A DNA stretch of 64,000 nucleotides. It comes from Watersipora subatra. Its lineage: Eukaryota > Bryozoa > Gymnolaemata > Cheilostomatida > Watersiporidae. Positions within the stretch are counted from its first letter, which is position 1, and each line of letters opens with the position of its first letter. The position numbers and the translations under genes are program-made. The notes beneath the pieces are model-generated. The model saw only the letters and a program-made list of their open reading frames with translations. It did not search any database and was not told the DNA's origin. Location: NCBI RefSeq assembly GCF_963576615.1, contig NC_088712.1, positions 57,372,010-57,436,009 of the forward strand, written 5' to 3'. Of the stretch, positions 13,901-23,824 are shown in pieces.

Positions 13901-16900
13901 AAGAGAACTAAGAAATATGATGAGGCAAGAGCTGAGAATGAGTCAATACTACTTTATGTCAATAATCCTTAAATACTTCTAAAGTATGACACCGTTCCTA
14001 AAATCAGCTCTTCAATTATATTTACAGCTAACCTCCATACGACACGTCGGGCAGGTCTGCTGTCGCTGAAACCAAGAGCGGAGACAGCTAGCATGAAATA
14101 TATGGGCGCAAGGTAACTTTTTGCAACCTCCTTGAGCGTGCATCGGCTCCCTGCATATGATACAGTCATCCACCGACCGTAGGTCATCCTCTGTAGCATC
14201 AGGATACCTAGAGAGAATGCAGTATGATTTGACGCAGGAAAGCGCTACAATGTCACCTGTCATATTACACACCGAACTGATTTGAACCCCATCTTATCTT
14301 GACGTCTTATCTAAGGCACCAGTTAAGATATGCTAGATATTAACCACATTAGTGTTTTTGGATATCATCACTGAAGTCGGGAGATGGTAGTTTTATTTAG
14401 CCAAAGAACAAAGAATCTTACTTCATAGACGTCACTGAGTCACATCACCAGCCACCCCACAATCTACACAATGATGAACCAATGGTTTAAGGTTAGAAAA
14501 AGGATTACATCATACAGGGTTCCAAGCTGTGACATTTCGCTTGGCCTCCCAACACGCTATCACCTGATCCAAAAGTTTAACTTCCTGAATTTCAGAACTA
14601 TTGCACATAAACTTATTCTCTGTGCTTTATTGACAAACCTGACAATCTCTCAAAGTATACTAGGCTGATAGGGTACTGGTTATTATAATCTAACGAAAAT
14701 ATTTTTAATGAAATTTCTGAAGTTATTTTGGTAAGAGAATCCCTAAGCATATCAGCATTTTCAAAAAATCATTTTTTTATTGGCTATCATCCAACTCTTG
14801 AAGTACGTCTTGTCTCATTTTAAAAAATCCGTCTATTTGCCAAGTATTCGCAACAAGTCCAAAAGTACTGTAACCTGGGGAACTTTGTCTAAAGTGTTAT
14901 GGATTGAGTGGAGCATAAACATGATCAACTGTCAATAACCTTATCATAGATTTACCATCATTGAGCCATCACTGAACATTCAACAACTGCTAATCTGCTA
15001 GAAGAATGTCACTTAAGATCGAGTTTTAGTCAAGGTTTTAGTACAACTTCTAAAGAAAAATAATACAGGTAAGAAGAGGTACGCCAAAAAATGGAACTCG
15101 GTCAAAAAATAGTAAAGTATCGCTTAATTTTGATCCTGAATATTGCATGTTTGTTTATAATTTATGTAATTTTGTTTTTATAATTTATATTAAACTAGCT
15201 GTAAACCCAGCGAGTCCATAAATTTCTTTCTTTTTTAATCAGAAACCCGGCCGGTGGATGTTTAAGATGCTGGTTCACAGGTACCGGATGAAGGTGTACG
15301 GAGATGACAAATAAAAGCATACAGGGAGTTTTTTTTAAACTTTTAATAGCTTCATACAGTAGCTTTTAATAGCTTCATACAATAACTGTAACTTCATATA
15401 CACCAAAATAACTGGGAAGAAGTTGTTGTCCCCTACGCCGAATCCCGACTCAATCGGGATCGTATTTTTAAGCAATATGGACAAAAAGTGTTTGCTATAT
15501 CGTAATTCTATGGCAATATCCCAAAAGTATACACTCTAAGCTAAATGAGTAACAGCTTCCTATAGGTTGGAGCTCGTAATACAGACCAATAGAACTTTTT
15601 CTCCTAATTTGTTGTAAGAAAAATCCACTGAATCAGCAAAATCTGAGGATCCTTTTTTTCAGCAGTATCGTTATAATTTCAATATCATATTCTGACTCTA
15701 TCATTTCATCACTAGCTCTAGATAAGTCTCAAGAGTAGATGTGATTATAAGATTTACTTACAGGTAAGTACTAGACTTTGAATAAAGGGTGATCAAGACA
15801 TCAAATAATAACGATAGTATGACAGCTGTGATAGAGTATTTTTGTGAGTTGAGTGAACTTTGATGTAAGTATGGTTTTATTTATTAAACAGCTTTACTAC
15901 TCGCTACTAAAACTGAGCATATGACAATAATAATTACTCAATAGCAGCTGATTACGATCAGAAGTTGATCAGCCATGTTTTACATAATCGCAATCATCTC
16001 AGTGTGTAGCACATGGATCTTCATAATTTTTTTCAATGCTCATGCTAACAAATGTGCCTGCAACCTAAACTTACAGTTTGCTAAGTTGTGTTGGTTTTTC
16101 ATGTTTTTAGTAGCTAGCACTTTTTTAATCGTTTAGTGATTTGAAGCGTGAATTTTTTATTTCACTCATAACAAGCCTCTCTGCTTGTACATAGCTACAT
16201 TATTTTAATATATAAATGTAGCTTAAGATGTCTTTTTCCGTGAATAAAATAAACAGAATTAAGATAAAATTAATAGAAAAGTAGATAGAGGCAATTTACA
16301 TGTAGTAACACTGAGTCTACCACTTGTGAGCAGCCAATTGATTAATTAGGCCTGGATGTGGGCATTAGTGTTACCTAATTAGATCTGAAAGGTGTAAGGC
16401 TGTTATCACAGTTATGCTTTTAAAAAACTTGTTAAACAACCACGGACAATTACTTTGACTTTTCTAAAAGAAGAACACTGCAGAGAAGATATGCTAGAGT
16501 ATTTAGACAGATGAACGCAGTCCAACACTAAGCCATGATTATTCGCTACACCAGTGGGTGCTGTTTTGAGGTAGAGATGAAGAATAGAGCCAAAGGTTGG
16601 AATAAAAATGGAAGCAGTCTATTGCATACATACAACTGGTTCATGTTTCTGATTGCTCTTCTCGAGAGGATAACATCAGCAAGGGCTTTCTTGAAGCTCC
16701 TGTACATAAAACAGAAGCATCCTTATGGAATTGTAAATAAATTACACTGGTTAAAACATCACAATTTCTTGAAAAAAGAGACTGGAACTTGGTCATGCCT
16801 AGATAGTGCTCGGGGCTACAACCATGCATAGCTCTAATTAATTATTAAACAACAAAAATTGGAATATTTAGCAATATGATGGAAATGAGATTCGTAAGAA

Positions 16901-19900
16901 TGCCTATAAATCCACGAAATAACAACATGTAGGGCTAGATGCGTACCTCATGGTGAGATAAAGAGGTCTGATGGCAAACAGAGGAAGTGTGTGTACTTTA
17001 CTCATTATGATAACAAATGCCGTATAGAGCAGAAATTTCCAACCACCTGCAAACAAATGTCACTAGCATCATAAGCTGCAATTTCATGTAAATGTCAGAA
17101 GATATATTTTTAAAATAAGAAAATACGGTGATCCAAATATGAAATACCATTCTTTTACATATTTCAAAATAAGAAATTTCGTAATCCAAATGTAAAATAC
17201 CATTACTTGACACAATTAACTAACAAGTAATTTCGTGATAATGCAAAAGAAACGACATGAAATCATATACACACCTATCCTATGCAGCGACTGACTGATT
17301 TAACAAGAGGTTGGCAAGGATGGACATATTAATTATCAACTTATGCATAAACCCAACCCGCTGTGCTAAGTAAATTTTTAAAAGTTCATTAGGTAGCAAT
17401 AACCTACTTGTAATAAGCTCGAGATAGAGAAGATAAACAGCCTTGTTCTCCCACGGGTTCTCATCGTAGAGATCAATGCAATGAAGTAAGTATTTGACCG
17501 TCACTGTGAATACTATGGTCAACAGAACAGCATACTGCAAACAAGCATTAGAGTTACATCCGAAGACAATGGCACACAGTGTATTATGTTGGTAATTGTC
17601 AGAGCACATGTATACAAGAGAGGATAACTCTGAAATAGAGAAATAGACTCCCATTGATCAATTTGGATGAACAAGAAAAGGTAGGAGAGTATGTGCCTTG
17701 GTATAATCGTATACAATAAGTTGAAGAAGTATTACACCACTAAAAGGAACAAAAAAAACAGGGAACCAATAAAAATTGATTGACTTGTTGAAAAAAAGTC
17801 AGACGAAAAACAACAGATTACCAAATGTGCAAAACAGCTAAAAAGATATACAATCATACTTCGACTTACGAGCTTAATGCGTTCCGAAACTGAGCTCGTA
17901 TGTTAATTTACTTGCATGTTGGTGCAATTTGTTTATATATAGAACCATTAAATATATATTGATTGATTTCCATACTCTAAAAAATGCAAATAAAACACTC
18001 AAAACAAGGTATTGTAACAGAAAGAACTTGTTGGTTATTGTTCTAATTTACCGCATACTTTCAAAAAGCAACAATTAAAAAATAATGCAAGGAAATGTGA
18101 TTAATTGAAATGTAAAATTAAATACATACAATCGCAGCTACCGCTAGCATTTGCCAGGGATGGAGATATAAGTTATCCTTCATTACAACAGTTGACTTTG
18201 ATAAATTTGGATTTTATCAATGTCTTAAAAGACAAACTTAGAGGCAAACATAAAAGCAAACTTTTATTTTTAACTTAACCTAATTAAAATTTCTTCGGCG
18301 TTCGTAGTTCGAAGTTTCTCGCTGGTTAGCTAATTTTTCCTTTGTTTCGCTTTCGTGACTAGCCGGCCATTTAAGATAAACCTATCTAAGGACGATTTCC
18401 TTTGTCGCCCTTTCAACATGTTGCGATTAGGACGAACACAGGTGTCGTCACAAAAGGTTAATGCACGACCACTAGCCAACTTGTCTGAATGTCTATTTTT
18501 ATAGTTTTGATAGATCGCACTGGCCTTTTCACATAGCATCGTTTCAGTTACGCTGTCACCGGCCAATTGTTTATCTTTAATCCAATGTCTAAGCAGTCTC
18601 TCCATCAGCGGTCGTGAAGATCGCTGCGCCATTTAGAAACTATGGTTTGTCCTTTTGCGAACTAAATGCCCTGAATATAATCCTTTGATAATCATGTTTG
18701 ATAATTGTGGATGTATTTCTGTCATATTGCTGAGCTAGCTCAATCACACATACATATTTCGCATGTTTCAATAATTTTCCGTTTAATATCAACTGTTATC
18801 ATTCGCTTTTTTTTCTGCATTATCTTTCATTTTACTGGCAAACTTTTGGTCAACGCAGAGTACTTTTAATTTACATAATTCTGCACTGAAAACCCCACAA
18901 AAAAACACGATACAAAAGTATAACCTGAGCAGTTGAAAAATACAGAGTGATGCTGTTCTCATAAAACACCGCCGGCATACTTGGCAACTGACTCACGTGC
19001 TCGTATCTCAAACATGGCTCGTATGTTAGTGCTAAAACTTGCTTAAAAGCTGGCTCGTATCTCAAGTTTTTCGTACGTTGGAGCACTCGTAAGTTGAAGT
19101 ATTACTGTATTGGCAGTAAAAAAAATTAAGATGGAAGCGGCAAGCTGTAAGGAACTTACTTCAAAACCAAATACGAGTTGAGCAGACGCTCCCTCTGTTA
19201 TGGTCGTGTGATACGCTCGCCTCATAAAGAGAATATCAACAAGTGCGAGACTGGCAAGAAGACCTACAAGAAATCATTTCACTAAACTTAATTTTTAACA
19301 TTTTGTTGTTTTGGAAATACTTGAAGCTTCCTATGTAAAGTACCTCAAAGTGGAGAAAACTATGTTTTGCCATCAAAATTCTGTACATATTCTTTAAATC
19401 TTTGTACTTTACAATCACACCGCCGATAAAAACCGTAGAGGCAGAGATACATGGCTGAGTTGGCCATACGGCTGTTCAGAACTTGAAACTTGGTTAGTTG
19501 AACAATACTGAAATTGTTTGCCTCAATTCAAAGTTATACAGGCGGCTTTGCGCTACTAATCTAAAAAATTTGTTAGCCGATTGTGTCCTCAACGTGGACC
19601 TATCTCTAAGCTAACAAATCCATATGACGTTCAGTCTTCGACTGAACAACAATGCGATCAAAATGAGTTCTTCTGAAATATAAAAACCCCTACATGTACG
19701 TAAGGTATTTTTTCAAGATAAAACACAGTGCATGGCTGACAAACGCAACAACCCTTGTATAGCAATTCCTGCCAATTGATATAGTGCGCTCTGGGAATAT
19801 GACACTAAATGACAGGTTTACACAAGTGCTTTCTTGGAGATAAAATATGAGTCACATACCAGACCTTGCGTAGCTATCATTGCCAGCGCCTTTCACTACT

Positions 19901-22900
19901 TAAAGAGCTATTGGGACAAATAGCAAATAATAGCTAACACAGACTTACCAAGTATACGCATGTGAAACAGACAACCAAGCAGTGGACTCCTTTCCATCTA
20001 CAAACATGTGTACAAATACAAGACAACATATTAAAAGGACAAATTTCAATATATGAAGTTTAAAAACGAAAAACTGCTTCGTCATTTAGTAGAGCTAAAC
20101 ATGTATCACATTAGTAGTAAAGGAACAGAGACTCATGAATGTTTGTACTTCGGTGAGCACAAATATCTAGAATAAAATGAATGGGAGCGGTGTTTATTTA
20201 TCCGCCAATGTATCTATCATAACAATAGTGCCAAAAACGTTAATATACTAAGATGTTGCAGAGCCAATTGTTGAGCCTCCACACATAAACTTTGACTGAG
20301 TTGATATCAACTTCAATAGAGTTACCACTGTTACGTGGTCATCATAATCATAGGCTACCTACCATATCAAGCAAATAGTATGAGTATATTGAGCGAACTG
20401 TGTATTTAAAGTTTCCATAGCTATGACAGCAATTATACTAATGTTTTCCCTTCCACGTAATAAGAAAAATTGATACCTTCTGGAAATAACTTCGAGCGCA
20501 GTTCAGTGTTTCAACTATATGACTGGCTTCAGTACATCTATGAATACCTTTTACTTGAGATGAAAACACTGCAGAAAATGCTAACCATTTTGCAGAATAT
20601 CAACAGCTTTCAGAAACACATTTCATTTAGTTCTGATATGTGGTTTGGGTAGATGTTAGATTAAAAATTCAGCTTTTAAAGATAACATGGAGGTAGACTA
20701 GATAAACCCATAAACTACAGTCCTGTAATCGTGTAAGACAAATAAGCAGTAACTTCCATAACTGAACCCAAGGAAATTAGCACCTATATTATGAGTGCAA
20801 TATCTGACTGAACAAACCAACATATAGTACATTGATAAAAAAGAACTAAAATCAACAGCCAAGTCTGTAAGAGTTGTAAAGTGCTTCAATTTACTTTTGC
20901 CAAGGAATTACTGCAACAAAAGAAGTCTTTGTAATAAAACAATTCAAGTCTTTGTGCTAAAACAAATGCTGTTGTCAATAGTCGTCATGTGAGGTGAAAG
21001 ACATTTCTGTTAGTGAGTTTGTACCATTCATACACTAGTATTATGTCTCATAATAACAACTTAGTTCTAAAACGGGCATATCCAGTCGCATCTGAACCAA
21101 GATTCACTTTCTTAAATGTATCTATTAGCTATCTTTAAAAGAATTTGTAAATGGTACCAAACTTAATAGAACTATACTAGATAATTGAGAAACTTCAAGG
21201 TCAACAATCCTGATCTTTCAAATAAATTAGTCTTTGGTGTGTATCGCAACAAATCTTCACAGAGTTAAAAAACAGTTTCCATAGATGCAATTCTCACAAT
21301 ACCAAAGAGTTTCAAGGATAAAACCTGACATTAATTTTCAACTATATTTTTGATAAGACAAGAGGAGACTCCTTTTAACCACAAATGCTATAAATATTAC
21401 AGAAAGACAAATAACTTTAGCCTAATATTTATACTAGAGTTTTAGGTCAAATGCAGTATCAATTCTTATTAGTTTCTCTTGAATACAAAAATTGGAGAAG
21501 CGAAAGTGAAGAGTGTTATGCCACCCATCTCGAATCAAATTTAGACTAGTCAACCTACTGTATGCACTGTAGTTGCTGTAATGGGAACTTACATAATCCA
21601 CACGGTCCTCCGCCAGCCAATGAAAGCATTTGAAGAAAAACAACATGGTGAAGAGGCAAACAAAAGAAGGGTTGAATTCTTCTCTGAATACGGTGAAGGC
21701 TAGACATGTTTCTGTCACAGCATACCTGTATGTACACTGAGACTCATTAATAAAAGTACATTTGATTACAAAGAGTACATTTGATACAAAGGTAATATGC
21801 ATGAACAACACAGCAATCACATACGAGTCCAGTCACCTCTGAAATAGTTATAGCCAGAGAGATGAGAAGTAGTTTTTTTATAGAACATTCTGGAATAAAA
21901 GATAGGTTTTATACAGACTGGCATTGATACTACAATTATTAATCAATTGAGCAGCGGAAACATTTAGAAACATAATCAGTCTTGTTTCCTTCGCCTTCTC
22001 TAAGTAAATTTCAAATACATATATAAACTTCAAAAGCCTATTTTCTTTCATAATAATCACATTTAGATTCATAAAAAGAAGTAAATGAAGCAGTAGGATC
22101 ATTAGCGCTTGCCTCGACAACTTCTCTATACTGGGCTTTGTGAAGGAAAGGGTAACCAGAGGGCTAGGTTGCGATTTAAAGCCACCGTGAAGCGAAATAT
22201 GAAGAAGCTGGATATGGACAGGAATTATAGGCAAGAAAGAGCTTGGAATAAAGATGGTTGGAGATGTTTCATCAGACCAAAATGAGGACAGTCATTGTCG
22301 CATCGACATACTACTATGATGATGATGAGCCTAGACCTAATAAGCAATGGTTATTTTGCAAATACAATTTTATAAAAAGTATTGCTGCTAACTTCGGATA
22401 AAATTAAGTAATAATCAAATTTTGGCCTTAACCTCACACGCTCAATGCTGAAAAAAGACTGTGTAGTAAAGATCAAAAGAAAGAGCACAATCGCAAAAGT
22501 AGTAAGTTTCAAAAAACCATGAGATAAATATCTGAAAATGGAGAACATTTTTAAGTTGACTTATCTGGTTCTACACATAATTTAATAATGTTAACTTACC
22601 ATGATCTTTCTATAAGATGTTCTGTTTCTGCTGGTCTCAAGGTTCCAAAAAATATCTTGCGAGTAAGTTTGCCCAACAAAATCAGAAACACAAATGCTTG
22701 AACAGCCAAAACCTAAAAAACCAGAAGTGTAAGGTTTATTTAGTGTGCCGCATAATAATACATTTTATTATCTAACATTTTTAACATCTACAACTAAATT
22801 TAGTTCATACGTTGAAATAATTTTCTAAAAAACTGTCTATGGCCGCCCAACAAATTAAGTTTTATAAATCAGCACTTGCTAACTAGCTAAGACCATAGTT

Positions 22901-23548
22901 TTAATTTCTTTGCTTTCAAAAATTGCAAAGAAAGCAATTGACTTTCTTTGCAATTTTTATTCACTTATTCCCTAACAACCTGATTCCTAATAACTGCTAA
23001 ACAAAATAAACATAAAAGCAGATATCTCACGCTTTGTCTCAAGGGAAACTTTTTTGATAAGGTTGATAACAAACTTATCACATATATGGCGTCAAAAGAG
23101 ACTCAACGAAAAGAGCTGATGCAGATTCAGTGAGTACATGCAATAGTGTAAATGCTAAACAAAATCAGACAGATACCAGCAGTGTCATAGCTATAGCACA
23201 TCTGTGTCCAATACAAATGGGCGCAAAGCACTGCATAGCCAAGGAATGTATACGTTACTTACGAAAGAATGTCAAATCATAATTTAGCGCAAGGGTTTTT
23301 ACACAGTATTTTAACTTGTGCACACACTCATAAAGGCTTAAACGACAATTTAAATAGCAATTAAAAACCCTAGGTAACAATCGAGAAGTTGTGAAACATA
23401 CAGCTAAACTTGGATTGGATTTCGTGAGATAGACGACTGCTGGATAGAATTGCTTCTTTTGATGAAAAGCATTGGCTATGACCACACCAGTAAATAGCAC
23501 ACTAAGTGTATAGGCGCCTCCTTCTCCAATCCTTCGAATTGACCTCAT
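1977..23548 (-). CDS. SYVN1: E3 ubiquitin-protein ligase synoviolin / HRD1 (partial, C-terminus off window)
   Basis: This is the ER-membrane RING ligase of ER-associated degradation. Eleven minus-strand exons were found by homology, each with GT/AG sites and matching phase: 23402-23548, 22600-22712, 21593-21725, 19949-19997, 19160-19263, 17408-17534, 16947-17046, 16634-16699, 14033-14207, 13032-13146 and 1977-2129 (427 codons plus one base). The N-terminus carries several hydrophobic membrane segments, with family-typical stretches such as [49 protein letters not shown] and [14 protein letters not shown]. Residues 295-335 form a RING-H2 (C295, C298, C313, H315, H318, C321, C332, C335) followed by Ala/Pro-rich sequence, as in animal HRD1. 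The start is the ATG at 23548; no better upstream ATG was seen. The last exon ends one base into a codon, so at least one more exon lies beyond position 1. Intron 10 (10.9 kb) contains a P-type transposon. Family identity is near certain; the human protein is 617 residues. Confidence 0.95.
2570..2866. repeat. 49-bp tandem repeat, six copies
   Basis: Units begin with CAATATGTACATGTATTT at 2570, 2621, 2670, 2719, 2768 and 2817, so the period is 49 bp except for a 51-bp first unit. Each unit contains the palindrome TGTACATGTA and a GAGAGGACCTGCTAGAGAGTG segment. Copies differ at only a few bases, implying recent expansion. Confidence 0.95.
4955..5340 (+). mobile_element. Short Helitron-like element (non-autonomous)
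   Basis: The 3' end fits the Helitron pattern: a short hairpin (ACCCGGGCAACGCTGGGC) about 10 bp before a terminal CTAG at 5337-5340, followed by T. A TC start with a TATATA run at 4955 is a plausible 5' end, giving about 386 bp. The 5' end is a guess; the base before it is T rather than the expected A. Confidence 0.45.
5441..5520 (+). mobile_element. Possible 5' end of a second Helitron-like element
   Basis: The run TCTCTATACTAATAAATAAA followed by TGTGTCTGTCTGTTAGTCCG resembles the 5' ends usually paired with the CCGGGCAACG...CTAG 3' ends. No matching 3' end on the same strand was identified, so this may be a fragment. Confidence 0.3.
5776..6558. mobile_element. MITE with imperfect terminal inverted repeats
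   Basis: The left end AAAGGTTCAAACACACTGGG and the right end (reverse complement beginning ATTAGGTGAAAACACACTAT) match over about 22 bp with a few mismatches. The ends contain GCGATATCGC-type palindromes. There is no coding capacity, and the target duplication is unclear. Confidence 0.5.
6972..7179. repeat. 42-bp tandem repeat, five copies
   Basis: Units beginning GGTACATACAGT start at about 6972, 7014, 7056, 7097 and 7139. Each contains GTGTTAGG and AATATCTGCCATTTA. The last copy is the most diverged. Confidence 0.9.
7198..7382. repeat. 34-bp tandem repeat, five copies plus a partial one
   Basis: The unit GACCTATGGTACATAAGTCA plus TTGCATAGCATTTG repeats from 7198 at a 34-bp period, nearly identical between copies. 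It lies 20 bp after the 42-bp array and is unrelated to it in sequence. Confidence 0.95.
8064..8092 (+). repeat. Left terminal inverted repeat of the P-type element
   Basis: Twenty-nine bases matching the reverse complement of 12934-12962 with a single G/A difference at repeat position 24. The 8-bp target duplication immediately precedes it. Confidence 0.95.
8246..8405. repeat. 85-bp tandem duplication inside the P-type element
   Basis: Two copies starting AAGGGCTGTTAGTTCA at 8246 and 8331, both ending GCTAAGTCATTACCATA. They lie between the left terminal repeat and the THAP exon, so may be promoter or transposase-binding sequence. Confidence 0.85.
8661..12287 (+). pseudogene. THAP-domain P-type transposase (THAP9-like), with two in-frame stops
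   Basis: P-type transposases cut and paste the element using an RNase-H-like core with a GTP-binding insertion. Six exons fit phase and splice sites: 8661-8810, 8945-9197, 9591-9685, 9794-10096, 10251-10416 and 10675-12287 (about 860 codons; human THAP9 is 903 residues). The THAP zinc finger spans exons 1-2 (C4, C9, C49, H52; then HFED and a YPTLF motif). Exon 3 and the start of exon 4 look like coiled coil. The core shows aspartates in LTLDELQI (D283) and [13 protein letters not shown] (D370), the stretch [10 protein letters not shown], and [12 protein letters not shown], which likely contains the catalytic glutamate; these assignments are by family pattern. Exon 4 has TGA at 9818-9820 and TAA at 9878-9880 in frame, so this copy should not make full-length protein unless exon 4 is misassigned. 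Exon 6 alone is open for 537 codons. Confidence 0.9.
12334..12486. repeat. About 93-bp imperfect duplication near the right end of the P-type element
   Basis: Two copies share CTACTAGTAGGTGCTAATT-like sequence, AATCCGTATTAA and an ATTTATATATG end, at about 12334 and 12427. They follow the transposase stop codon. Confidence 0.7.
12934..12962 (-). repeat. Right terminal inverted repeat of the P-type element
   Basis: Partner of the left repeat at 8064-8092. It is followed directly by the second copy of CTTAAGAG at 12963-12970. Confidence 0.95.
14208..16633. other. SYVN1 intron 8
   Basis: No coding sequence is recognised. It holds a Helitron-like end on the minus strand at 15195 and a short direct duplication (GCTTTTAATAGCTTCATACA) at 15338-15400. 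Confidence 0.5.
15195..15225 (-). mobile_element. Helitron-like 3' end, minus strand
   Basis: Read on the minus strand, the sequence ends CGCTGGGTTTACAGCTAG followed by T, similar to the 3' end at 5340. The upstream hairpin is weak, and the 5' end of the element, at higher coordinates, is not identified. Confidence 0.35.
17851..19107 (-). mobile_element. Tigger-like (pogo group) element, copy A, 1257 bp
   Basis: The ends CAATCATACTTCGACTTACG (left) and CAGTAATACTTCAACTTACG (right, reverse complement) are inverted repeats flanked by TA at 17849-17850 and 19108-19109, as expected for the Tc1/pogo superfamily. It contains an N-terminal transposase fragment. It lies in SYVN1 intron 5, and its right end is about 50 bp from the splice donor of exon 5. 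Confidence 0.8.
18330..18632 (-). pseudogene. Tigger/CENP-B-type helix-turn-helix fragment
   Basis: An open frame of 100 codons starting [18 protein letters not shown] reads like the CENP-B-type DNA-binding domain at the start of Tigger/jerky transposases ([20 protein letters not shown] resembles the second helix-turn-helix). The DDE catalytic part is absent, so this copy is an internally deleted remnant. Assignment is by pattern recognition. Confidence 0.55.
19998..21592. other. SYVN1 intron 3
   Basis: No exon, repeat array or recognisable element end was seen here; the sequence is AT-rich single-copy-like intron. Confidence 0.4.
22918..22958. repeat. Perfect 17-bp inverted repeat (hairpin)
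   Basis: The arm AAAAATTGCAAAGAAAG at 22918-22934 and its exact reverse complement at 22942-22958 are separated by 7 bases. It lies in SYVN1 intron 1. It could be a tiny foldback remnant or a DNA cruciform; no function is implied. Confidence 0.9.
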
Positions 23549-23824
23549 TTTAACAATTTACTAAATAATACATTAATTTCAACAGCAACTTCTTTTACTA
23601 AATCTAAGCAATACACTAGTATAGTTTCGCATAGTCCGTGGAAATCACTTCGATCAACCGGATGTTGTTTTCTCGACGTCGAAAACTCCAATTGGATACT
23701 TATTTAGACTCCGAACTTTTCGTACTATGAGAGGACGAATCTCAATTCAACGCATTTGCGCTCCAACGTTGAACAATCTGATCGATTTAGCTTTGGTGAT
23801 TTCACTTTGGGCATAGAATTTACC

